The notes under the pieces: model-generated
Database searches by the model: none
Told to the model about the DNA's origin: nothing
The model's input: the letters and a program-made list of their open reading frames with translations, nothing else
Translations under genes and position numbers: made by a program
Shown: positions 45,149-53,797 of the stretch, in pieces
How the letters are laid out: each line of letters begins with the position of its first letter
How positions within the stretch are numbered: position 1 is the first letter of the stretch
Assembly (NCBI GenBank): GCA_019359375.1
Contig: JAHHHL010000021.1
Span: 1 to 64,000, forward strand
Source of the DNA: Lyngbya sp. HA4199-MV5
GTDB taxonomy: Bacteria > Cyanobacteriota > Cyanobacteriia > Leptolyngbyales > Leptolyngbyaceae
Length of the DNA stretch: 64,000 nt
Reading direction: 5' to 3'

Positions 45149-46291
45149 TCAAGCATTCATCTCTCCAGCAACCACCCATTCTTCTCCCTCGGCATCCCAG
45201 AACTCTCCAGTCGTTAAAGTCTGCTTTGCCCATTCCACATCGGGATGCTCATCTAGCCGCTTAGCACGAGTAAATCCTGAATTGGTATTACTCAATACAT
45301 GAACTTGAGAAGGTGTAAGTTCATCCACAATATAAGGAGAATGAGTCGAAAAGATTATTTGCAAATTTTTGTTGTTATGAATAATTTCCTTAAAAACAGT
45401 AATTAGTTCTCGTTGTGCTTTAGGATGAAGTCCTTGTTCAATATCATCCAGTAATACTAAGTTTGGTTGCTTAGGGTTCATTAGAACAGTTAACAGCCCT
45501 AGAGTTAGCATTGTTCCTTCACTAATCGAATGAGCCGGGATACGTTCACCTGTATTCATGTCTAAGACAACTTCTTGCCCTGCAACTTCCTGACTTTCTT
45601 CGTAGGAAATAGATTTTCCATCAACTTCAATCAACCGCTGACGATTAACCATCACCTTGGCGCGCCTTACACCCACTTTTTGAACACCTGGAACAATTCG
45701 CTTTAACATTTCTTGTAAGGCTTGGAACTGATCAGGAGCTTCGTTACGAAGATAGTCTAAGGTCGGTGCTAATCCTGAACCATCAAATTCAACTCGTGGA
45801 GTAATTGCTTCACTGTAGGCGGCTTTCGCAAGGTTGCTAGCTACTAGCTTCAAGTGAACTGTATATCTCAGAGCTTGAGGTATTGGGTCTAGCGAACTGC
45901 TTAACGAACCTTTCCATCCGTCTGATTTTCCCTCCTCTTTATCGACCTCCCACAAAGCAGTTGGAAACCACGGGGGATTACTACCTCGTCGCCATTCATA
46001 GGAAGCCTTCCAACCTTTTCGATCTCTATATCCCCAGAAGCCACTCCCTACAACGGACATATTACTTTGTCCAATCGTTGTGATAAATTCAGGCGACCTG
46101 TCATACTGAAAAATGTGTGCAAATGATGAATTATTGTAATCAGAAAGCCTACTAAGATAATGTAGCGCTTGTAGAATTGACGTTTTACCAGAACTGTTCT
46201 GTCCTACAAGTGCATATAGACGTGAATCATCTAAACTAAGTTGTGTAGATCGATGGCTTTTGAAGTTATGAAGTTCTACCTTTTCTAGCAT
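45149..46291 (-). CDS. OLD/RloA-like AAA ATPase
   Basis: A 380-residue SMC/ABC-type ATPase. It opens MLEKVELHNFKSHRSTQLSL with Walker A GQNSSGKTS (29-37). The signature-like ISEGTMLTLG is near residue 260, Walker B LVLLDDIEQGLHP near 285, and the H-loop IFSTHSPYIVDEL near 320. This is the ATPase of OLD-type nucleases and of RloA or AriA (PARIS). Its partner, encoded just downstream with an 8-base overlap, is a TOPRIM-like protein now split by IS66. The likely role of such pairs is antiphage defence. Confidence 0.85.
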   Translation of the reverse strand: MLEKVELHNFKSHRSTQLSLDDSRLYALVGQNSSGKTSILQALHYLSRLSDYNNSSFAHIFQYDRSPEFITTIGQSNMSVVGSGFWGYRDRKGWKASYEWRRGSNPPWFPTALWEVDKEEGKSDGWKGSLSSSLDPIPQALRYTVHLKLVASNLAKAAYSEAITPRVEFDGSGLAPTLDYLRNEAPDQFQALQEMLKRIVPGVQKVGVRRAKVMVNRQRLIEVDGKSISYEESQEVAGQEVVLDMNTGERIPAHSISEGTMLTLGLLTVLMNPKQPNLVLLDDIEQGLHPKAQRELITVFKEIIHNNKNLQIIFSTHSPYIVDELTPSQVHVLSNTNSGFTRAKRLDEHPDVEWAKQTLTTGEFWDAEGEEWVVAGEMNA

Positions 46292-46332
46292 TTATTTTGC
46301 CTTTCTATTGAAAAATATCATTCAACTTAAAA

Positions 46333-46368
46333 CAGAAATTGTTAGACAAGCAGAAATTGTTAGACAAG
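46333..46368. repeat. 18-bp perfect tandem duplication at a stop codon
   Basis: CAGAAATTGTTAGACAAG occurs twice in a row (46333-46350 and 46351-46368). The TAA stop of the metallophosphoesterase gene is inside the second copy, so the duplication provides two in-register ends. Confidence 0.85.
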
Positions 46369-47364
46369 CTTTGGTCTATATCTATCCGAACGCTCGTTAG
46401 CAAAAACACTGTTATATAATACTGTCTCTGAAACCAGGGTCATCGCTTGATCAAGCCAAACTAAGGATGCTTTCACCACATTCCCATCTTGAAGCGACAC
46501 CAGCGAGAAACTCCGCAAACAATTGGTGTCGGTTTTTACGATGCGGGGCACGCAGGCAGCGTTGAGGTAGATGGTGCGATCGCGATCGACCAGGGGAACC
46601 CGCTGGTGCTGTTTGGTATGGCGCAACTGGTGGTGCATGTGCCCAAAGGTAACGAGGGGAATCGTTTTGCCCAGTTTACGGGTTGCCGCGATCGCGTCTG
46701 CAAAATCTGGATCGCCATGATCGCCGCCGGGGGGATGCCAATCTTTGCCGCAGATGTCTTCGGCCCGATCGCCCAGTCCTTTCGGACCACAGTGACCGAC
46801 AAAAATTATGGTATCAAGCGCGTTGCTGGCGGCTTGCACAATGCGTTCAGTGGATTCGGCAAAGCTGGTGATGCCATAGCGCGATCGATAGAAAGCATCT
46901 GTATTCTTCCATTCTGACCCGCCCCAGCTAAAGGGACGCGCCCCCACAACCGTCAGATTTAAGGCGGGAAAATCGAGCTTGCTGTAGCCAACGTGCGCCT
47001 CTCCCAGTAAATCCAACTGTTGCTGTACCCGGTCTTCCTTCGTGCGATCGTAGGGACATTTTTTGATGCCCCACTCTGTTGCGCTGTACCAGGCATCGTG
47101 GTTGCCCAAAACGGCGGCTTTAGGAAGATCCAGTGCCGCGATCGACCTAACCACGCCAACCGATTCGTTACCAAAATCGCCCACCAGCAGTACCAGATCC
47201 ACGCCGAGATGCTTGAGCGCGATCGCGTCCTCGGCATCCCAGCGATCGTGGACATCGCCAATCACAGCAATCGTGATAGTAGCTTTTGCAGGGGCGATCG
47301 TCGGTCGGTTTGGCGTTTGTTTTTTTTGTGATCGTCGGTTTTGATCGTGCGGCTGCTCAGTCAT
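46360..47364 (-). CDS. TIGR04168 family metallophosphoesterase
   Basis: About 334 residues from ATG 47364 (ATG 47394 is an alternative). Calcineurin-type motifs in order: GDVHDRWD, VGDFGNE, GNHDAW, FVGHCGPKGLG and FGHMHH. This is the full set for a two-metal phosphoesterase. The TIGR04168 family occurs in cyanobacteria and plants; its substrate is not known. The basic, Gln-rich N-terminal 30 residues may be a flexible leader. It diverges from xdhA. Confidence 0.86.
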   Translation of the reverse strand: MTEQPHDQNRRSQKKQTPNRPTIAPAKATITIAVIGDVHDRWDAEDAIALKHLGVDLVLLVGDFGNESVGVVRSIAALDLPKAAVLGNHDAWYSATEWGIKKCPYDRTKEDRVQQQLDLLGEAHVGYSKLDFPALNLTVVGARPFSWGGSEWKNTDAFYRSRYGITSFAESTERIVQAASNALDTIIFVGHCGPKGLGDRAEDICGKDWHPPGGDHGDPDFADAIAATRKLGKTIPLVTFGHMHHQLRHTKQHQRVPLVDRDRTIYLNAACVPRIVKTDTNCLRSFSLVSLQDGNVVKASLVWLDQAMTLVSETVLYNSVFANERSDRYRPKLV

Positions 47365-47517
47365 GCGTATCCCTTTTCCCATCTCTTCCAGCATAATCAG
47401 GTTTAGAGCCTAACGGGATTGAACGGGTCGGGCGCGAGGTCTTTAAATTAACAGTAAAGTTCTGAAGTAACTGGCACAGTAGAACCAGAACGTTGAAGCC
47501 GCTGCAATGAGAGATGT

Positions 47518-48936
47518 ATGTCAGACGTAAGTTTAAATTTGACCATTAATGGTGTTGGTGTCCGCCTTAAAGATATTTCTCCCACCATGACGTTACTGGA
47601 ATACTTGCGTTCCAGTGATCGTGTGGGCACCAAAGAAGGCTGTGGCGATGGGGATTGTGGCGCGTGTACGGTGGCGATCGTCGGCCAAGGTGCAGATGGC
47701 AAACCCCATTATCAGGCGATGAACAGTTGCTTGATTCCCCTCGCATCCGTAGCCGGACGAGAGCTAATCACTGTTGAAGGGGTAGCAAATGGGGCGCTCC
47801 ATCCCGTTCAGGCAGCAATGGTGGAAACGATGGGTTCCCAGTGTGGCTACTGCACGCCGGGATTCATCATGAGTTTGTTTACGGCGTATTACGATCGCGC
47901 CGTAGACGATTTCTCCCTGGAAGGCAATCTCTGTCGCTGTACGGGCTATCTCTCCATTCGCCGTGCGGCTGAGTTGGTACATAGCACGGCACCCGATGAT
48001 ACCTTTGCGGCACACCTGAGCGAAGCAACGGTTGATCTGACACCGCTGAACTACAGCGGCAACGACCAGCAATTTTACCGTCCCACCCAATTAAGCGAGG
48101 CTCTGACCTTACTCCAGCAGCATCCAGACGCAACGCTGGTAGCAGGTGCGACCGATCTGGGGTTAGAACTCACCCATCGTCGCCAATACTTTTCGGTGAT
48201 GGTGTCGCTCGAAGCTGTCACAGAACTCAAGCGCGTGGAGCAAACCCCAGAGGCAGTGACGATCGGTGCAGCCGTTCCCCTGAGCCACATTGAAACTAAT
48301 CTACACGGCATTTTCCCCAGCCTGGATGAAATGCTGCACTGGTTCGCCGCACGACAGATCCGCAATCGAGCCACGATCGGCGGCAACTTGGGCACCGCGT
48401 CCCCGATCGGTGATCTGCCCCCCGTCCTTCTGGCTCTAGATGCGGAGGTTACGATCGCCAGCCTCACCGGAACCCGCACCGTCCTGTTAGCGGACTTTTT
48501 CAAAGGCTACCGTCAAACCGAGCTCAAATCGGGAGAAGTCATTGTCTCTGTGACGATTCTCAAAGCCATGCGTGCTGGTGCCGTGCGTCGTCTCAGCCAG
48601 TCGTACAAAATTGGCAAACGGGGTACGGATGATATCAGCATTGTGGCAGCCGCGTTTACGATCGATCTGGATGATAGCGATCGCATCGTTCATGCCCGTC
48701 TTGCCTATGGCGGTGTGGCGGCAACTCCAGTGCGGGCGATCGAGGTTGAAGCCATGCTTATCGGTCAACCCTGGACGCTGGCAACCATCCAGCAAATCCA
48801 ACCGACGCTCAGATCAGCCTTCACACCGCTCACCGATCTTCGAGGCAGCGCCGACTACCGCAAACTGCTCGTTGCCAATCTCTTTGAAAAGTTTTTTGTG
48901 GAAAGTCAGCAGTTATGCACCCTAAACAATGGCTGA
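47518..48936 (+). CDS. xdhA: Xanthine dehydrogenase small subunit (2Fe-2S and FAD)
   Basis: A 472-residue XdhA-type protein. The first [2Fe-2S] cluster is C42xxxxC47xxC50 with Cys71. The second is in SQCGYCTPGF and NLCRCTGY. An FAD-binding domain follows (about 190-360; TIGGNLGTASPIGDLPPVLLAL) with a CO-dehydrogenase flavoprotein C-terminal domain (about 365-465). It oxidises hypoxanthine or xanthine together with XdhB, in purine catabolism. xdhB follows on the same strand but 1.1 kb away; a hypothetical gene and a decayed toxin-antitoxin locus lie between. Confidence 0.9.
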   Translation: MSDVSLNLTINGVGVRLKDISPTMTLLEYLRSSDRVGTKEGCGDGDCGACTVAIVGQGADGKPHYQAMNSCLIPLASVAGRELITVEGVANGALHPVQAAMVETMGSQCGYCTPGFIMSLFTAYYDRAVDDFSLEGNLCRCTGYLSIRRAAELVHSTAPDDTFAAHLSEATVDLTPLNYSGNDQQFYRPTQLSEALTLLQQHPDATLVAGATDLGLELTHRRQYFSVMVSLEAVTELKRVEQTPEAVTIGAAVPLSHIETNLHGIFPSLDEMLHWFAARQIRNRATIGGNLGTASPIGDLPPVLLALDAEVTIASLTGTRTVLLADFFKGYRQTELKSGEVIVSVTILKAMRAGAVRRLSQSYKIGKRGTDDISIVAAAFTIDLDDSDRIVHARLAYGGVAATPVRAIEVEAMLIGQPWTLATIQQIQPTLRSAFTPLTDLRGSADYRKLLVANLFEKFFVESQQLCTLNNG

Positions 48937-49010
48937 GGACATAGTTCAGAGGTTATCTTTGAACATTAAGAATAGAATCGTAACAGTCTTAAGTTGTAGC
49001 TACCAACACA

Positions 49011-49616
49011 ATGCAAGAATCTAGATATTCACTTGAAAAATTGCGAAAGCATAGTGAATCTGTGCGATTGAAAAGCCTATCGCTTCAGAAAGAGCAACAA
49101 GATTTCATTGAGAAAGCATTTGCTGATTTTAGTGAAAACTTAGCTGAAATAGAGCAGCAGCCACCTACTCTTGAACGCAATGTAAAGCTGATATTAGCTT
49201 GCAAGCTTTTTAATCATGTGTACTCAGGGTTTATTTTGGCGGAGAGAGGGCTAATTGTAAACGCTGTGCTCTGCGAAAGGAATGCGCTCGAAACAATTGC
49301 ATTCCATTGGCTTGTTTCTCTTGATGGAAATGCCTTGCATGAGTATGAGCAAGGCAATGTTCCTCGTCCTGTTGAGGTACGACGAAGACTTGAAAAACTG
49401 GGTGTAGATGTTGAAAATATCCGAAGTATTTACGCATCAGGAAGCGAAATTTCGCATGTGGGGCGTGAATCTGAACGATTTCATAGCCGTTGGGAGTCAT
49501 CGTTTGAGGGTAGACTTTTATTTGGAGGAGACTTTGCACCGGATGATCAAGCAGAGATGTTTCGCTTTTTACCTGCTTTGCTCTATCTCTTTCATCAACC
49601 TTCGACAGTCGTATAA
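49011..49616 (+). CDS. Hypothetical helical protein
   Basis: 201 residues. A charged N-terminal helix (about 5-50) leads to a hydrophobic core ACKLFNHVYSGFILAERGLIVNAVLCERNALETIAFHWL. The arrangement recalls DUF5677-like proteins, but this is uncertain. No signal peptide. It is lower in GC than xdhA and xdhB and lies between them with the antitoxin gene, so it probably arrived with an accessory insertion. Confidence 0.55.
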   Translation: MQESRYSLEKLRKHSESVRLKSLSLQKEQQDFIEKAFADFSENLAEIEQQPPTLERNVKLILACKLFNHVYSGFILAERGLIVNAVLCERNALETIAFHWLVSLDGNALHEYEQGNVPRPVEVRRRLEKLGVDVENIRSIYASGSEISHVGRESERFHSRWESSFEGRLLFGGDFAPDDQAEMFRFLPALLYLFHQPSTVV

Positions 49617-49679
49617 CGGCAAAACTCCGTTCGCTATATTCAAGAAATTAGTCACCAACATCAACCCGAATTTCTCAAA

Positions 49680-49904
49680 ATGGACATTACAGCGACGCTC
49701 AATGAAATTGCCTCTCTCAGTGTTGAGGATAGAATTTTTCTGGTACAAGCAATTTTGGATAGTATTGCTGCCGAGCAGGTATATCCTGAGCTAACGGAGG
49801 CACAGGGAAGAGAGCTTGATGCCCGGATCAAAGACTTTGAAATGAATCCAGACAATAGTTTGTCCTGGGAAGAAGTCAGAGCATCGATTAAGAGACGGCA
49901 ATGA
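49680..49904 (+). CDS. Addiction module antitoxin, TIGR02574-like
   Basis: A 74-residue small helical protein matching the addiction module component family: MDITATLNEIASLSVEDRIFLVQAILDSIA, then PELTEAQGRELDARI and SWEEVRASIKRR. Such proteins neutralise a ParE/RelE-type toxin encoded immediately downstream. Here the toxin start overlaps the stop (ATGA) but the frame dies after 11 codons. Confidence 0.82.
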   Translation: MDITATLNEIASLSVEDRIFLVQAILDSIAAEQVYPELTEAQGRELDARIKDFEMNPDNSLSWEEVRASIKRRQ

Positions 49905-49936
49905 ACTATGTTTTAGCAGCGGATAAAAACGGATGA
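49901..49936 (+). pseudogene. Remnant of a ParE/RelE-type toxin gene
   Basis: An ATG overlapping the antitoxin stop opens MNYVLAADKNG and then a TGA. The first four residues (MNYV) are as expected for a ParE-type toxin, but the sequence diverges into a palindromic stretch (AACGGAT...AACAGATG at 49928-49944, paired with CATCTGTT...AATCCGTT at 49979-49998). The toxin body is missing. Confidence 0.55.
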
Positions 49937-50036
49937 AACAGATGGCTTATTCATGCTTTGTAGACAGCTTATCCGCTTCATCTGTTACTCAATCCGTTGC
50001 CAGATTAAAGATGGATTCACAAGTAGAGGTGATGAA

Positions 50037-52379
50037 ATGAACGCAGTAGGCAAACCCTCGAAGCATGAAAGCGCGGTCTATCACGTTAGCGGCAAGGCAG
50101 TGTATACAGACGATCAGCGTCAGCCTGCGGGGATGTTATCGGTTTATCCCGTCGTGGCTCCCTATGCCAAAGCGCGCATTACTGGGATTGATGTCTCCGG
50201 TGCAGCAGCGGTAGAAGGGGTTGTCACCGTGTTGACTGCTGATGATGTACCGGGTCAAAACGATACTGGCGTGATTGTGCGAGATGAGGTGTTGTTTCCC
50301 ACCGAAGAAGTAAGTTACTACGGGCAGGCGATCGTGTGGGTGGTGGGCGAAACGGACGAAGCCGCTCGACTGGGAGCCGCAAAGGTTGTCGTCACCTATG
50401 CCCCCCTGGAGCCAGTGCTGAGCATCAAAGCCGCGATCGCTGCTGAGAGCTTCCACAATCAACCGCAAGTCATGCGCCAGGGTGATGTGGCTGCTGCGCT
50501 GAGTGAAGCTGATCGCTCTCTCGATGGCGAAATTGAAATGAACGGGCAGGATCACTTTTACCTGGAAACCCAGGCAAGTTGGGTCATTCCCGATGGTGAA
50601 GGGCATTATCAGGTCTATGCTTCGACGCAGCATCCCGCCGAAACGCAGGTGATTGTGGCGCGGGTGTTGGGCATCAACAGCAATCAGGTGACGGTGACGT
50701 GCTTGCGGATGGGTGGGGGCTTTGGCGGCAAGGAATCCCAGGCGAACCCCTATGCGTCCGTGGCGGCGATCGCGGCACACAAAACAGGTCGTCCCGTGCG
50801 TGTGAAGCTGAAGCGCAGCCACGATATGACGCTCACAGGCAAACGTCACGGCTTTCTCGGTCAGTACAACGTTGGTTTTACCAACGAAGGCAAGATCACC
50901 GCGCTGGATGTCTCCCTCTATGCCGATGGGGGCTGGAGTCTGGATCTATCGCCCCCAGTGTTGCTCCGCGCCATGCTCCATGTCGATAACGCCTACTACA
51001 TTCCCCACACCAAAGTGACGGGACTCATCGCCAAAACGAACAAGGTGTCGAATACCGCGTTCCGAGGCTTTGGTGGTCCGCAGGGCATGATCGTGATTGA
51101 AGAAGTGGTCGATCGCATTGCGCGTGCCCTCAACCTACCGCCCGATGTGGTGCGCGAACGCAATTTTTATCATGGGACGGGCGACACGAACACGACCCAT
51201 TACGGGCAAGAACTCTATGACAATCGCCTCGATCGCGTCTGGCAGGAAGCAAAAACCAATGCCAATTTTGCAGCGCGGCAAGGGGCGATCGCAGACTTCA
51301 ACCGCACTCATCCTCACACTAAACGCGGGTTAGCCATTACGCCCGTCAAGTTTGGCATCTCATTCAACAAAACTCACTACAACCAGGCAGGCGCACTCCT
51401 GCTCATCTACACCGACGGCAGCATTCAGCTCAATCATGGTGGCACCGAGATGGGGCAGGGACTCCACACCAAAATGTTGCAAGTGGCAGCCAGCGCTTTG
51501 GGCGTGAGTGTGGATCGCTTCCGCCTGATGCCCACCAGTACCGATAAAGTGCCCAACACCTCCGCCACAGCAGCCTCCAGCGGGTCTGACCTCAACGGGC
51601 AGGCGGTCAAAGATGCGTGCGAAACCATCAAAGCGCGGTTGTCTCCCGTCGCAGCCCGAAAGTTGAACCTGGATGCAGCCGAAGATCTGGTCTTTGCAGA
51701 CGATTGGATCTTTTGCAAAACCTATCCCAAAGTCCGTATCCCCTTTTTGGATGTAGTAAGACAGGCGTATGACGATCGCATCAGCCTCTCTGCTACAGGC
51801 TATTACCGCACACCCCACATCTACTGGGATGAAGTGACCAGCAAAGGCAGACCGTTCTACTACTTTGCCTATGGTGCCGCTGTGAGCGAAGTTGAAGTGG
51901 ATGGCTTCACAGGCACCTTTAAGCTCCGTCAGGTCGATATTGTCCATGACGTAGGTGAGTCACTGAATCCCCTGGTCGATCTTGGGCAAATCGAAGGCGC
52001 GTTTGTGCAGGGCATGGGCTGGCTCACAATGGAAGAACTGGTTTGGGATGAACAGGGACGGCTCCGCAGCGACGCACCCAGCACCTACAAAATTCCTACC
52101 ATCAGCGAAATCCCCACACACTTCAGCGTTCATTTACTCACACGAGCCACCCAGGATGGTGTAATCTACGGCAGCAAAGCAGTAGGCGAACCGCCCTTCA
52201 TGCTGGCAATGTCTGTACGAGAAGCCATCCGAGAAGCCGTAGCAGCCTTTGGTTCAGCCGATGTCGTACATCTGGCATCTCCTGCTACACCAGAAGCAAC
52301 TTTGTGGGCGATCGAAGCGGTGCGATCGGCTTCCACACAACCAGCGGTCATCTCCGATCCACAGCTTTCCACCATTTAG
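50037..52379 (+). CDS. xdhB: Xanthine dehydrogenase molybdopterin-binding subunit
   Basis: About 780 residues from ATG 50037, which has GAGGTGA nine bases upstream and fits the family start (KHESAVYHVSGKAVYTDDQRQ). The molybdopterin-binding core includes GGGFGGKESQANP, RGFGGPQGMIVIEEVVDRIA, GGTEMGQGLHTKM and GSKAVGEPPFMLAMSVREA, which holds the catalytic Glu. It forms the dehydrogenase with XdhA and needs XdhC for the sulfurated cofactor. The longer frame from 49953 would start inside the toxin-remnant repeat. Confidence 0.92.
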   Translation: MNAVGKPSKHESAVYHVSGKAVYTDDQRQPAGMLSVYPVVAPYAKARITGIDVSGAAAVEGVVTVLTADDVPGQNDTGVIVRDEVLFPTEEVSYYGQAIVWVVGETDEAARLGAAKVVVTYAPLEPVLSIKAAIAAESFHNQPQVMRQGDVAAALSEADRSLDGEIEMNGQDHFYLETQASWVIPDGEGHYQVYASTQHPAETQVIVARVLGINSNQVTVTCLRMGGGFGGKESQANPYASVAAIAAHKTGRPVRVKLKRSHDMTLTGKRHGFLGQYNVGFTNEGKITALDVSLYADGGWSLDLSPPVLLRAMLHVDNAYYIPHTKVTGLIAKTNKVSNTAFRGFGGPQGMIVIEEVVDRIARALNLPPDVVRERNFYHGTGDTNTTHYGQELYDNRLDRVWQEAKTNANFAARQGAIADFNRTHPHTKRGLAITPVKFGISFNKTHYNQAGALLLIYTDGSIQLNHGGTEMGQGLHTKMLQVAASALGVSVDRFRLMPTSTDKVPNTSATAASSGSDLNGQAVKDACETIKARLSPVAARKLNLDAAEDLVFADDWIFCKTYPKVRIPFLDVVRQAYDDRISLSATGYYRTPHIYWDEVTSKGRPFYYFAYGAAVSEVEVDGFTGTFKLRQVDIVHDVGESLNPLVDLGQIEGAFVQGMGWLTMEELVWDEQGRLRSDAPSTYKIPTISEIPTHFSVHLLTRATQDGVIYGSKAVGEPPFMLAMSVREAIREAVAAFGSADVVHLASPATPEATLWAIEAVRSASTQPAVISDPQLSTI

Positions 52380-52397
52380 TCAGGTTGAGGAATGACC

Positions 52398-52604
52398 ATG
52401 CAATATCAAGACATCATCATGATCGAATCCGGAAAGCGAGGCGACAAACCCTATATATTGCTTCGCAACGCTATCGCGAACGTGGAATGCAAATTACTAA
52501 TTACTGTCTACGATGTGTTGTCTTATCTGGCTTCAGGCATGACATATGAGGAAATTTTGGATGACTTTTCATATCTCACCAAGGAAGATGTCTTAGCCTT
52601 CTAA
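52398..52604 (+). pseudogene. DUF433 protein, damaged copy
   Basis: 68 codons. The ends match DUF433 antitoxin-like proteins (MQYQDIIMIESGKRGDKP, then ITVYDVLSYLASGMTYEEIL), but in the middle the usual CIRGxRITV is replaced by ILLRNAIANVECKLLITV. Underlying DNA is a palindromic TTCGCAACGCTATCGCGAA-like insertion that keeps the frame. The C-terminus stops at KEDVLAF although relatives continue about ten residues. It is likely non-functional. No toxin partner was seen. Confidence 0.6.
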
Positions 52605-52742
52605 ATTACACTTTAGATAAAGTAAAGAACACCTTAGATTTTTGTCTGTGCAATCGGTATTCATTCAAAAACTTTAAAGGGAGTCACCATTTTCTTTGCA
52701 AATTTCGATTCTAACCCGACTTGTATAAACAATTATTCAATC

Positions 52743-53735
52743 ATGAGGAAAGGCAGAAATCTTGAATTGGTGATTAAGAAAATAAATAATTTTTTGTTTC
52801 CAGGAGCTACAATTACAAGCCCAGAATTTGTTACTGATATCGATACAGGCACATCAAGAGAAGTTGATATAGGAATTAGATTTTCAACTGAGCAAGGCTC
52901 TGTCTTTATCGCAATTGAATGCAGAGATCGCGGAGCCGTACAAGATATTCAATGGATTGAGCAGCTTATTTCAAAGAAAAGAAGTGTACAAGCAGATGTT
53001 TTAATAGCAGTTACATCCTCAGATTTCACTGAACCTGCTAAAGTTAAAGCCTTTAAAAACGGAGTAGACATAAGAAATTTAGAAGCCTTTTCAGGGAATG
53101 ACCTACTGGTCTGGATGAACGAAACCTATTTGGAGCTTCACAGCTTAGATGCTAAAATGCTTGCCAGCGCAGAAGTGCAGCCTGCGGAGAATATTCAAGA
53201 ATTGGCAATAAGAATTAATGGAAATACAAGCTATTACAATGAAATAAGCAAGGAAACAATAGATTCGGACACATTTTTGAGGGAATTATCTCAAATAATC
53301 TATGAAGAATCCTTTCCTGAGGAAATACAAAGTAGAATTCCTAGTCATGGCGATGAAGTTCAGTTTTATATGACTATGAATTTAAATTACTATCATTTCA
53401 TAGTACCTTCTAACCTCTATTTGCTGACTCCAAGTAGAAAAGTAAAAATAGAAAGGATTGGGCTTAACTTAGTTATCAAAAAGTATATTAGACGATATCC
53501 TCTTTCAAGTATAAGTAAGTATAAAGGCACTGCTATTGGTAACCCGATTGCTGAATTATTTGAGTATGCTAGAAGTGAAAATAAGCCGTGTCAATTAATT
53601 TCAGGCGGTAAGAAGGATGAGTCAGCGTTGTATTTGGATTTTAGTCAAATTGATTTAGAAGGAAGAATGTTTTCGAGTCTTTTTTTGAAGTGTAAGGAAG
53701 CAGTTACAATGAGTCAAGTTAGGATTAAGTTTTGA
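52743..53735 (+). CDS. Restriction-endonuclease-like (PD-(D/E)XK) protein
   Basis: 330 residues, clearly A/T-richer than its neighbours. Residues about 30-130 fit a PD-(D/E)XK nuclease core: REVDIGIRF gives the Asp, FIAIECRDRG gives E-x-R in the second motif (R rather than K). DIQWIEQLISKKRSVQADVLIAV and the closing SSDFTEPAKVKAF are typical of Mrr-like proteins. The C-terminal 170 residues are of unknown type. It may be a nuclease or a catalytically weak relative, probably defence-related. Recent transfer is suggested by base composition. Confidence 0.6.
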   Translation: MRKGRNLELVIKKINNFLFPGATITSPEFVTDIDTGTSREVDIGIRFSTEQGSVFIAIECRDRGAVQDIQWIEQLISKKRSVQADVLIAVTSSDFTEPAKVKAFKNGVDIRNLEAFSGNDLLVWMNETYLELHSLDAKMLASAEVQPAENIQELAIRINGNTSYYNEISKETIDSDTFLRELSQIIYEESFPEEIQSRIPSHGDEVQFYMTMNLNYYHFIVPSNLYLLTPSRKVKIERIGLNLVIKKYIRRYPLSSISKYKGTAIGNPIAELFEYARSENKPCQLISGGKKDESALYLDFSQIDLEGRMFSSLFLKCKEAVTMSQVRIKF

Positions 53736-53797
53736 AAAACCCTAGCTCTGAAGATTATGTTTCTTGTGTCCAGTTAACCTCAGAGTTAGATTGCAGT

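Larger units (their letters stand above)
42807..45156 (-). pseudogene. TOPRIM-like gene interrupted by IS66
   Basis: Two pieces of one gene, 44807-45156 and 42807-43230. Removing the IS and one copy of the 8-base duplication restores a single 257-codon frame (350 + 424 = 774 bases including stop) that reads IFIRDLDNQPERREG through the junction. The N-terminus VVIVESSADARIATTLAE supplies a TOPRIM-type Glu (residue 9), and RDLDN (about 116-120) a DxD. These are the two TOPRIM landmarks; the match is inferred. The start overlaps the ATPase gene stop by 8 bases, so the two are coupled. As it stands the first piece is a 117-residue truncated product. Confidence 0.8.

Noticed and set aside
47450-47500. 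NtcA site upstream of xdhA (GTAACTGGCACAGTA)
   Set aside because: The right half is not TAC with the required spacing of eight bases, so it does not fit the consensus.
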